From NCBI GenBank assembly GCA_021774015.1, contig JAJFJO010000080.1:1-5277 (forward strand): DNA of 5,277 bases. Direction: 5' to 3'. Numbering within the stretch: position 1 is the first letter of the stretch; the number at the start of each line of letters is the position of its first letter. The position numbers and the translations under genes were made by a program. This DNA comes from Gammaproteobacteria bacterium (GTDB taxonomy: Bacteria; Pseudomonadota; Gammaproteobacteria; Coxiellales; Coxiellaceae). The notes under the pieces were generated by a model that was not told where the DNA came from, did no database searches, and saw nothing but the letters and a program-made list of their open reading frames with translations. Below are positions 1-5,277 of the stretch, one piece after another.

Positions 1-1
1 T

Positions 2-1525
2 TGTTTAACTGAAGATCAAATGTTAGGCGCTGTGTTATTTGGGCATGAGCAAATGCAAGTGGCGATCACAGCAATCGAAGAGTTGGTTGAAGAAGCTGGT
101 ACGGTTCGTTGGGATTGGCAGCCTCCTGCTGATAACCATGAATTGAAACAAAGCGTAGCTAACTTGGCAGAAGCTCAAGTTAAAGAAGCATTTCAAGTCA
201 GCGATAAGATGGCTCGTCAGCAACGTTTATCTGAGATTGAAGCGGATGTGATTGCTAAACTATGCTCAGATGATGAGCAAGGTGCTGAAGGCCCAACGCG
301 TAAAGACGTAAGCAACGTACTTCATGATTTGGGTAAAAGCGTTGTGCGGTCACAGATTTTATCAGGTGAGCCGCGTATCGACGGGCGTGATACGAGTACA
401 GTGCGCCCAATTACTATTGAAGTGGGTGTGTTGCCTCGTGTGCATGGTTCGGTGTTATTTACTCGTGGTGAAACGCAGGCATTGGTAGCGACAACTCTAG
501 GTACTGAGCGTGATGCGCAGATGCTGGATGACATTAATGATAATGATGTAACTCGCGATGCATTTATGTTGCATTATAACTTCCCTCCTTACTGTGTGGG
601 TGAAGTGGGTTTTATGTCAGGTCCTAAGCGTCGTGAAATTGGTCATGGTAAATTGGCTAAGCGTGCTCTTGCTTCGACAGTTAAATCACTAGCTGACTTC
701 CCATACACGATTCGTACAGTGTCAGAAATTACGGAATCTAACGGTTCTAGCTCTATGGCGACTGTTTGTGGTACAAGCTTGGCATTGATGGATGCCGGTG
801 TGCCGGTTAAAGAGGCGGTTGCAGGTATTGCAATGGGCTTGATCAAAGATGAAAGTCGTTTTGCTATTTTAACTGATATCTTGGGTGATGAAGACCACTT
901 GGGTGATATGGACTTTAAAGTGGCAGGTACTGCTAATGGTGTGACTGCACTGCAAATGGATATTAAGATTGAAGGTATCACCAAAGAAATCATGGAATCT
1001 GCTTTAGCGCAAGCGCGTGATGCACGTTTACATATTTTAGGCAAAATGCAGGCCGTGATGCAAACTGCACGTGAAGATGTGTCACAACATGCGCCACGTA
1101 TTATGACGATTAAGATTCATCCGAGCAAAATTTCTGCTGTGATTGGTAAAGGTGGTGCGACGATTCGTGAATTGACTGAATCGACTAACACGACTATCGA
1201 TATTGATGATGATGGTTTAATTAAAGTAGCAGCAACTGATGGTGAAGCAGGTAAAGAAGCACTGCGTCGGATTGAAGAGCTCACTACAGATGTTGAAATT
1301 GGCAAAATCTATGAAGGCCCTGTTGTTAAATTGATGGACTTCGGTGCGTTTGTTTCAATATTGCCTGGTCGCCAAGGTTTGGTGCATGTGTCTCAAATCA
1401 CGGACCACCGTGTAGAAAACATTCACGAATACTTGGAAGAAGGCCAGGTAGTTAAAGTGAAAGTGACTGAAATCGACCGTCAAGGCCGTGTGCGTTTAAG
1501 CATGAAAGAAGCGGTTGAAACGTAA
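2..1525 (+). CDS. pnp: Polynucleotide phosphorylase (PNPase), 5'-truncated by the window edge
   Basis: PNPase is a trimeric 3'-5' exoribonuclease that uses phosphate to release nucleoside diphosphates from RNA; with RNase E it takes part in mRNA decay. The frame is open from base 2, and the first ATG (base 20) is internal because the preceding codons read LTEDQ, as in family members before MLGAV. By comparison with the roughly 711-residue E. coli enzyme, about 190 N-terminal residues lie outside the window. Visible parts in order: the end of the first RNase PH core; the helical linker; the second catalytic core with FTRGETQAL, SNGSSSM (serines at 746-754) and GDEDHLGDMDFKVAG, which holds the catalytic aspartates; a KH domain with the IGKGG loop at 1142-1156; and a C-terminal S1 domain from about 1298 (DFGAFV, GLVHVSQI, GRVRLSMKEA). 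The C-terminal tail is very short. Arg codons are almost all CGN, fitting high expression. rpsO usually lies upstream but is not in view. Identification is secure. Confidence 0.98.
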   Translation, partial: CLTEDQMLGAVLFGHEQMQVAITAIEELVEEAGTVRWDWQPPADNHELKQSVANLAEAQVKEAFQVSDKMARQQRLSEIEADVIAKLCSDDEQGAEGPTRKDVSNVLHDLGKSVVRSQILSGEPRIDGRDTSTVRPITIEVGVLPRVHGSVLFTRGETQALVATTLGTERDAQMLDDINDNDVTRDAFMLHYNFPPYCVGEVGFMSGPKRREIGHGKLAKRALASTVKSLADFPYTIRTVSEITESNGSSSMATVCGTSLALMDAGVPVKEAVAGIAMGLIKDESRFAILTDILGDEDHLGDMDFKVAGTANGVTALQMDIKIEGITKEIMESALAQARDARLHILGKMQAVMQTAREDVSQHAPRIMTIKIHPSKISAVIGKGGATIRELTESTNTTIDIDDDGLIKVAATDGEAGKEALRRIEELTTDVEIGKIYEGPVVKLMDFGAFVSILPGRQGLVHVSQITDHRVENIHEYLEEGQVVKVKVTEIDRQGRVRLSMKEAVET

Positions 1526-1554
1526 CTATTTGAGCTTTATAGCTTATTAGATTG

Positions 1555-1589
1555 AAGGGTTTGGTAGTTACTACCAAACCCTTTTTTTT
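1555..1589 (+). terminator. Strong intrinsic terminator of pnp
   Basis: A perfect 13-bp stem (1555-1567 with 1571-1583) closes on a three-base loop TTA and runs into eight T residues at 1582-1589. It begins 29 bases after the pnp stop codon. The reverse strand has no matching T run after the stem, so it should act only on rightward transcription. It separates pnp from the hydrolase gene that begins 27 bases later. Confidence 0.95.
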
Positions 1590-1616
1590 GATTGTTAGTG
1601 ATTAATATGGACTTTG

Positions 1617-2267
1617 ATGATGAGTGAATACGTAGTTTTGTTGCACGGCATACGCCGTAGCGCTGAAATCATGGGTAAGTTAGAAGCTCATTTAACCAAG
1701 TTGGGCTATGACGTATTCAATGAAACCTATCCTTCTACAGATCATGAAATTGAGGTGCTTGCGGAACACGTGTACGAACAAATTCAAAAAGCATGCCCTG
1801 ACACATCTAAAAAAATACATTTTGTAACGCATTCGATGGGTGGGATTGTCGCGCGCATTATGATTGATCGTTTTGATTTTGATAACTTAGGTCGTGTCGT
1901 GATGATTGCTCCGCCTAATAAGGGAAGTGAGGTGGTCGATTTTCTGCAGCGATACACCATATTTCATAAAATGTTTGGCCCTGCGGGCAAGCAATTAGGT
2001 ACCTGCGAACGTTCTATTGTGCACCAACTGCGGGATGCTGATTTTGAGCTGGGTATTATTGCTGGCGATAAAACATTAGATCCTTGGTTTTCTTGGTTTA
2101 TACTGCCTGGTGTGGGTGATGGAAAAGTCACGATAGAAAGCACGAAAATGGCAGGCATGAAAGATCATATCATCCTTCCATCTAGCCACCCGCGTTTGCC
2201 GCAAAAAGAAGAAACTCTGCAGCAAGTCGAGTATTTTTTAACGCACGGGCATTTTTTGCATCGTTAA
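1617..2267 (+). CDS. Alpha/beta hydrolase, lipase/PGAP1-like, probably an esterase
   Basis: A 216-residue single-domain alpha/beta hydrolase. With the start at 1617, the first strand leads into an HG oxyanion motif (VVLLHGIRRS, His10-Gly11). The nucleophile elbow is THSMGG with Ser73, the acid is probably Asp168 in GVGDGKV, and the base is probably His191 in SSHPRLP. This order and spacing fit the EstA/PGAP1-like lipases, which cleave carboxylic esters such as lipids; the natural substrate cannot be read from sequence. There is no signal peptide or membrane segment, so it is likely cytoplasmic. The start is uncertain: TTG 1614, ATG 1617 and ATG 1620 are consecutive codons, and only a weak GGA at 1609-1611 serves as ribosome site, which favours 1617 or 1620. 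No promoter is evident in the gap after the pnp terminator, so expression may rest on read-through or on a promoter inside pnp. All ten Arg codons are CGN. It converges with the downstream ATPase gene. Confidence 0.88.
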   Translation: MMSEYVVLLHGIRRSAEIMGKLEAHLTKLGYDVFNETYPSTDHEIEVLAEHVYEQIQKACPDTSKKIHFVTHSMGGIVARIMIDRFDFDNLGRVVMIAPPNKGSEVVDFLQRYTIFHKMFGPAGKQLGTCERSIVHQLRDADFELGIIAGDKTLDPWFSWFILPGVGDGKVTIESTKMAGMKDHIILPSSHPRLPQKEETLQQVEYFLTHGHFLHR

Positions 2268-2278
2268 AAGCAGTAGGG

Positions 2279-2314
2279 TTTTTACAGCCAAATTCTTACT
2301 TTGCTGTAACAAAA
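2279..2314. other. Weak inverted repeat between convergent genes
   Basis: TTACAGC at 2282-2288 is exactly complementary to GCTGTAA at 2303-2309, with a 14-base loop. After one unpaired C, further T-A pairs (2279-2281 with 2311-2314) could extend it. It sits in the 53-base gap between the stops of the hydrolase and the ATPase pseudogene. Neither strand has a proper T run after the stem, so it may only be a weak or factor-assisted terminator or a 3'-end stabilising hairpin. Confidence 0.3.
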
Positions 2315-3373
2315 CGTAATTTACACCATGCTTTCGATAAATTCTTGTTGCATAAGGATGCTTGCAATTGAATATAAAGGGTAGCTATGAATGTTGCCTT
2401 CCACTGAGTAAGAGGGTGGCCAGAATCGCATACCGTAAGGTGAATGAGGGTGATTTTCCAAAAATGCACGTATGCTTTTGAGCTTAGTGCTAGCACCGCT
2501 TTTTACCTCAACAGGTATAATGTGATCTTGATAATGTAACAAATAATCCACTTCAGCTTGAGCGTTTCTTTCTTGTCTTTGCCAATAATAGAGTTTCTTA
2601 TCAAACAGAGGATTTGCATAGGCCAGCATTTCTTGCCCAACAAACATCTCTGTAATTTCACCTTTATTAATAAAAGTATCGTTGGCTTCGAAAAACCAGG
2701 TGCGTAAATCATGGCCCAAAATAGTTTGTGCTAAAGCAATGTCGGTGAATATGCATTTAAAAATTTCATAATTCGCTTGTGATTCAATTGGGATACCTTG
2801 GCCTGCGCTATGATACACTGGGGCTATAATTCCCGCTTGTTCAAGCAGGTTTAAAGCGGGCATTAAGTCTCTTTTCCGGTATTCACCGGGTACTTTAGAA
2901 TAATTGAATTGTCTACATGCTTGATGGGGAATATTTCTGAAAAGCAATTCCAAATATTTTATCTGGTGTTTTTTAGCATATTTAGAAAAGTCTTGGCGAT
3001 ACGTTTGAATGATAGATTGATGCACTAATTGACAAGCCTGCAAGTCTTGCTGTTCACACCAAAGATTAACGGCTTCAGGCATGCCGCCAATGGCAAAGTA
3101 CTCACTTAAGTAAGCGATTAATTGATTGTGCGCTACAGGTTCCATTGGGTTTGGAAATTCATGATTGAGTATGGTTTCAATAGCTTGCTCTCGTTTTTGT
3201 GCTAATAAAAATTCAATAAATGATAAAGGATAAATATAGAGAAAGTTAATTCGTCCTACAGGTACGCCTACCTGTTCAATTGCAAACTCTAATAAAGAGC
3301 CTGCAGCAATAACGTGTAATTCGGGCATTTCCTCATAAAAGTATCGAAGTGCTGTAATTGCTCTTGGCGCTTC

Positions 3374-3376
3374 TTA
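3374..3376 (-). other. Premature ochre codon in the ATPase, directly after Walker B
   Basis: The minus strand reads GAT GAA ATC TAA GAA GCG CCA AGA, that is DEI, stop, EAPR. Homologous ATPases have DEIQ here, and CAA to TAA is a single C-to-T transition. Both sides of the stop are in one frame, so no indel is needed. A product ending here would keep Walker A and Walker B but lose the sensor region and all of DUF4143. Confidence 0.85.
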
Positions 3377-3603
3377 GATTTCATCTATAAACAATAGTGT
3401 TTTGCCGGGTATGATCTTTTTTTCGGTATGAAGAGAAATTAGACGGGTGAGACGTTGAGGGTCTAAATCGCCTTCAAAAATATCGATCAGACTCGCTTCT
3501 TTCTCAAGATTAATGCCTACGAAGTGATCAAATTCTTTGCCAAAGGTTTCAGCTAAATAGGTTTTGCCTACCTGGCGTGCTCCGCGCATAATAATAGGCT
3601 TGT

Positions 3604-3610
3604 GGGGGGG
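3604..3610 (-). other. C7 homopolymer, frameshift site in the ATPase
   Basis: Seven consecutive Gs on the plus strand (C7 on the coding strand) lie at codons 16-18 of the ATPase. The upstream frame from ATG 3656 runs on to a TGA soon after the tract. The downstream frame carries Walker A. Dropping one C fuses them without loss of conserved residues. Such tracts are prone to slippage during replication, and also to basecalling errors. Confidence 0.8.
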
Positions 3611-3674
3611 TGCTTTGCCTCCACTTCCTAAGTGATTGAATTGCAAGTCTTTTCATTCCTATCTATCCTGAATG

Positions 3675-3688
3675 TGGTCGTAAATCAA
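3675..3688 (-). repeat. Proximal copy of 14-bp direct repeat, over the ATPase start site
   Basis: TGGTCGTAAATCAA on the plus strand (TTGATTTACGACCA as read toward the ATPase). It lies just after the predicted -10 hexamer and covers the expected transcription start, ending six bases before the AGGA ribosome site. Identical in all 14 positions to the copy at 3708-3721, with a 33-bp period, about three helical turns. Confidence 0.85.
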
Positions 3689-3717
3689 AGTATAACTGCC
3701 CCTTCTATGGTCGTAAA
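3689..3717 (-). promoter_or_regulatory. Predicted sigma-70 promoter of the ATPase, overlapped by repeats
   Basis: Reading leftward, TTTACG (3717-3712; four of six to TTGACA) is followed 17 bases later by TATACT (3694-3689; five of six to TATAAT). The start site should fall near 3682, giving a leader of about 26 bases with AGGA at 3669-3666. The distal repeat contains the -35 hexamer and the proximal repeat covers the start site. This arrangement suggests an operator pair that blocks polymerase, though no regulator is identified. Confidence 0.6.
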
Positions 3718-3721
3718 TCAA
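3708..3721 (-). repeat. Distal copy of 14-bp direct repeat, over the ATPase -35
   Basis: A second exact copy of TGGTCGTAAATCAA (plus strand), 33 bp from the first. The predicted -35 hexamer of the ATPase promoter lies wholly inside it. The repeat is not a palindrome, so a bound protein would sit on both copies in the same orientation. Confidence 0.85.
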
Positions 3722-3919
3722 GATAAGAATAATTCAGCTGCATTTTCTAGGGTTATGGGGTGTGAGGAATATGGGAAATATAATCGCAATGTGGGAGGTT
3801 TATCAAGGTTAACGGATGTTTAGCTGGGATTTAATTTAGCTTTAGAAATTGAGGGTAATTGAATGTTTGTGTGAACGTTTACGATTTATTTGATAAATTA
3901 GTTATGCGTTATGGGCAGG
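3722..3919. other. Intergenic region without a supported gene
   Basis: No credible coding region. A plus-strand frame from 3632 to 3823 overlaps the ATPase 5' end and the operator repeats, and has no family features. A lone TATAAT at 3779-3784 has no acceptable -35. At 3871-3882, GTGAACGTTTAC is a palindrome with one G-T pair around an AACGTT core, possibly an operator. At 3884-3898, ATTTAT-TTG-ATAAAT is a small AT-only hairpin. Both are weak signals in AT-rich DNA. Confidence 0.5.
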
Positions 3920-3948
3920 GTTACATTGCGAAGTTATGACAGTATAAT
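3920..3948 (+). promoter_or_regulatory. Predicted sigma-70 promoter of the right-hand ORF
   Basis: TATAAT, a perfect -10, lies at 3943-3948. GTTACA (3920-3925; four of six to TTGACA) lies 17 bases upstream. The start site should be near 3955, leaving a leader of about 95 bases before the ATG at 4050. No other good forward promoter is seen between here and that ATG. Confidence 0.65.
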
Positions 3949-3957
3949 GGCGATATT

Positions 3958-4027
3958 GTTATTGGCTGTGAAAAGGGCGAGGCAGAGGATGCTTGATGCG
4001 CCAGCACTGAATCCAGGCCGAAATAAC
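3958..4027 (+). promoter_or_regulatory. Possible folded 5' leader of the right-hand ORF
   Basis: GTTATTGGC (3958-3966) can pair with GCC-GA-AATAAC (4017-4027) with a two-base bulge, closing the leader right after the predicted start site. Inside it, GGCG (3976-3979) can pair with CGCC (3999-4002), and GCA (3982-3984) with TGC (3990-3992) around a GAGGA loop. The true ribosome site at 4035-4039 stays outside the fold. No known riboswitch class is recognised; the fold was judged by eye. Confidence 0.3.
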
Positions 4028-4034
4028 ATCATAC

Positions 4035-4039
4035 AAGGA
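4035..4039 (+). promoter_or_regulatory. Ribosome binding site for the right-hand ORF
   Basis: AAGGA, ten bases before ATG 4050. Two out-of-frame ATGs (4042, 4045) lie between them, but their frame stops at 4080 after at most 12 codons. An in-frame TGA at 4008-4010 rules out a longer start, and ATG 4050 is the only ATG after it in that frame. Confidence 0.65.
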
Positions 4040-4049
4040 ACATGATGAA

Positions 4050-5277
4050 ATGCCAGACACATCTGTACACTCTCAGCTAAATACGACGGCCACCGAAGTA
4101 ACTGCCCCTGTGACGATTGAGGATAAAATTAAGGACAGTGTTGCTGAGGATTCCCGTTTTAGGCTATTGATGGAAGCGTTGCTAAAAGTGGGTGATTCTC
4201 GTGGTGTGGTTGAACGTTTGGCTAATAAACTTCTGCAGGGTCAAACCGATTCAGATTTAGTGCAATTTTTAACATGGAGTAAAATTCACCGTACTAATAT
4301 GCAAGACGAACCGGCCGCCGCCAGTGCAGCAGCGGCGGCGGCTGCTAGCTCCACCTCTCACCCTAGCCTTGGCTTATCAATATTCCGCGTGGCATCTGCC
4401 ATATATATCGAAATTGAAACTGACAGAAGGTTATCGAAGAGTGACTGTGATTACTTTAAGAGTAGGCTTATGGTTTTAAAAGAGAGCAGCACCGAGGCGG
4501 CGGCGGATGCTATTAATAGCCTTATAGAAAATCTTAAATACGACGGTAAAAGTGAAGTTGGCGAAGATGACGAAGGTGACAATGGTAAACTTAGACAACA
4601 AATCGTTACTCTAGAGGACGCGATTATCCATGCGGAGAATAAAGGCATAGATGTCGACCATGAGGATATTGATAGGATCATTGGGCAATATGCAGCTTGT
4701 CCAAAAAAAATATTCCCTTTGCTTTTGAAGGAATGTTGTGAAGTTACTAAACTTTCTAAAGATAAATTTAGAGGAGACGATGGCAGTGAGGTTTTTTCTG
4801 ATTTAATTTATAAATTCATGAATGCTACTTTTAGTCTCCATCAGTACAAGAGAATTGATAAGCATGAATCCAGGATCAAATTTTTATCTTTGGCATATAA
4901 ACTTGTGAACGCTGGTTGCTCTTTGTTTACTGATGTCCCTAGCGATGAAGATGAATGCTATGACAATTATATTGTACCAATTCATCAGGCGATTTCGTGG
5001 ACTGCGGATGAGCTATTTAACGATGAAAATGTTGATCAAGATCAACACCCCAACTTGCTAAGATTAGCTGGGGACTCTATAGATGCGTATGAATTATTCG
5101 GATCTCTTTTAAATAGCCGTATTAAATTTCATGTGCAAGATAGCTTATGTCGAATTTTGGAGGGTATTGATAAGTGTGCTGCAGTCATGATTCATGGTAA
5201 TGAATCAAGTCAAAAAATTTATATTGCTTGTAATTCAATTCACTCAGGTACTCGCACAAAAGGAAGGTCACCAAAGC
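4050..5277 (+). CDS. Unrecognised protein, effector- or toxin-like, 3'-truncated by the window edge
   Basis: An uninterrupted 409-codon frame that leaves the window without a stop. I do not recognise the family. There is no signal peptide or clear membrane segment. Residues 1-87 look polar, then helical (DKIKDSVAEDSRFRLLMEA, RGVVERLANKLLQG). Residues 88-105 are a low-complexity linker of ten alanines broken by one serine, then Ser/Thr and Pro. A second Ala triplet lies at 150-152, and an acidic Gly/Asp/Glu segment at 168-178. From about 205 to 375 the protein appears mostly alpha-helical and Cys-containing. The visible end (AAVMIHG, then KIYIACNSIHSGTRTKG) turns to beta-strand character, as if a new domain begins. 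Eleven of 19 Arg codons are AGA/AGG, unlike pnp and the hydrolase. The Ala linker, helical middle and foreign codon choice would suit a secreted effector of an intracellular bacterium; a nucleic-acid deaminase-like C-terminal domain is one guess. The gene itself is secure, the function is not. Confidence 0.85.
   Translation, partial: MPDTSVHSQLNTTATEVTAPVTIEDKIKDSVAEDSRFRLLMEALLKVGDSRGVVERLANKLLQGQTDSDLVQFLTWSKIHRTNMQDEPAAASAAAAAAASSTSHPSLGLSIFRVASAIYIEIETDRRLSKSDCDYFKSRLMVLKESSTEAAADAINSLIENLKYDGKSEVGEDDEGDNGKLRQQIVTLEDAIIHAENKGIDVDHEDIDRIIGQYAACPKKIFPLLLKECCEVTKLSKDKFRGDDGSEVFSDLIYKFMNATFSLHQYKRIDKHESRIKFLSLAYKLVNAGCSLFTDVPSDEDECYDNYIVPIHQAISWTADELFNDENVDQDQHPNLLRLAGDSIDAYELFGSLLNSRIKFHVQDSLCRILEGIDKCAAVMIHGNESSQKIYIACNSIHSGTRTKGRSPK
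4312..4344 (+). repeat. GC-only inverted repeat inside poly-alanine codons
   Basis: GCCGCCGCC (4314-4322) and GGCGGCGGC (4334-4342) are exact complements across an 11-base loop. A G-T and a C-G pair extend the stem to 11 pairs (4312-4322 with 4334-4344). The alanine codons come in blocks: GCC three times, AGT, GCA twice, GCG three times, GCT twice. The mRNA should form a very stable hairpin within codons 88-99 of the right-hand ORF. Confidence 0.75.

Larger units (their letters stand above)
2321..3656 (-). pseudogene. AAA_14/DUF4143 family ATPase, disrupted by a frameshift and a nonsense codon
   Basis: Family members join an N-terminal AAA ATPase to a C-terminal DUF4143 domain with a PD-(D/E)xK nuclease-like fold; their role is poorly known. 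The likely start is ATG at 3656, with AGGA at 3669-3666 nine bases upstream, giving MKRLAIQSLRKWRQST. In the C7 run (minus strand 3610-3604) the frame then shifts. Reading six Cs instead of seven joins this N-terminus to HKPIIMRGARQVGKT and yields 444 residues. In the repaired numbering Walker A is GARQVGKT (25-32) and Walker B is LLFIDEI (to 93). Codon 94 is TAA (3376-3374) where the family has Gln (DEIQ). The same frame continues as EAPRAITALRYFYEE, AAGSLLEF, GGMPEAV (190-196), AEVDYLL (Asp370) and PVEVKSG (Glu383, Lys385), to the TAA at 2321. A TTG at 3646 could start inside the second frame but would lose the conserved N-terminus. As written it cannot give full-length protein. The C-terminal 335 codons remain open, so decay is recent, or the lesions are sequencing errors. 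Confidence 0.9.

Noticed and set aside
2321..3328. A stand-alone 335-residue DUF4143 protein starting at ATG 3328
   Set aside because: The same frame reads upstream through EAPRAITALRYFYEE to the Walker B region, so this ATG is an internal Met of the disrupted ATPase, not a natural start.
3770..3811. Tiny ORF of 13 codons after a GAGGA in the intergenic region
   Set aside because: It is too short, its ribosome site is too close to the ATG, and it has no convincing promoter.
3632..3823. 63-codon plus-strand frame over the ATPase 5' end and the repeats
   Set aside because: It overlaps the conserved start of the ATPase and its operator repeats, lacks a good ribosome site, and its repeated VVNQ only reflects the DNA repeat.
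3829..3848. TTTAATTTAGCTTTAG resembling a PmrA-type response element
   Set aside because: It only loosely resembles the CTTAAT-type direct repeat and lies about 80 bases upstream of the -35, whereas such sites normally lie next to the promoter.
3878..3884. TTTACGA, a possible third copy of the operator repeat
   Set aside because: Only seven bases match and the flanks differ, so chance similarity in AT-rich DNA is enough.
4451..4681. 76-codon minus-strand frame rich in Ser and Leu
   Set aside because: It is the antisense shadow of the 409-codon plus-strand frame and has no ribosome site or family features.

Overview
The window looks like a chromosomal segment of a gammaproteobacterium with moderately low GC. 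The polynucleotide phosphorylase at the left edge is close to the gammaproteobacterial type. The right side has an AAA/DUF4143 ATPase in decay and a long unrecognised ORF with a poly-alanine stretch, which is reminiscent of Legionellales-type intracellular bacteria. That taxonomic guess is inference from style, not from a database match.

Layout. (1) Positions 2-1525 (+): the C-terminal three quarters of pnp (second RNase PH core, KH and S1 domains), closed by a very strong intrinsic terminator at 1555-1589. (2) 1617-2267 (+): a small cytoplasmic alpha/beta hydrolase of the lipase/PGAP1-like type with an intact Ser-Asp-His triad and no promoter visible in its 27-nt upstream gap. (3) 2321-3656 (-), convergent with the hydrolase: an AAA_14/DUF4143 ATPase carrying two lesions. 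One is an extra C in a C7 run just after the N-terminus; the other is a CAA-to-TAA type nonsense codon directly after the Walker B motif. (4) 3657-4049: a divergent intergenic region. It holds the ATPase promoter, with two copies of a 14-bp direct repeat placed on the -35 and on the start site, and a near-consensus forward promoter followed by a leader that can fold. (5) 4050-5277 (+): a 409-codon ORF running off the right edge. It has no upstream in-frame extension, an alanine-rich GC hairpin, an acidic segment and an Arg codon choice unlike the left-hand genes. I do not recognise it; its architecture would suit a host-directed effector or toxin.

How the parts relate. pnp and the hydrolase belong to the stable core side. 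The ATPase and the right-hand ORF form an accessory side whose genes diverge from one intergenic region. Nothing shows that the ATPase and the right-hand ORF work together. The points most worth a second look are the repeat-flanked ATPase promoter, the double lesion in the ATPase, and the identity of the right-hand ORF.
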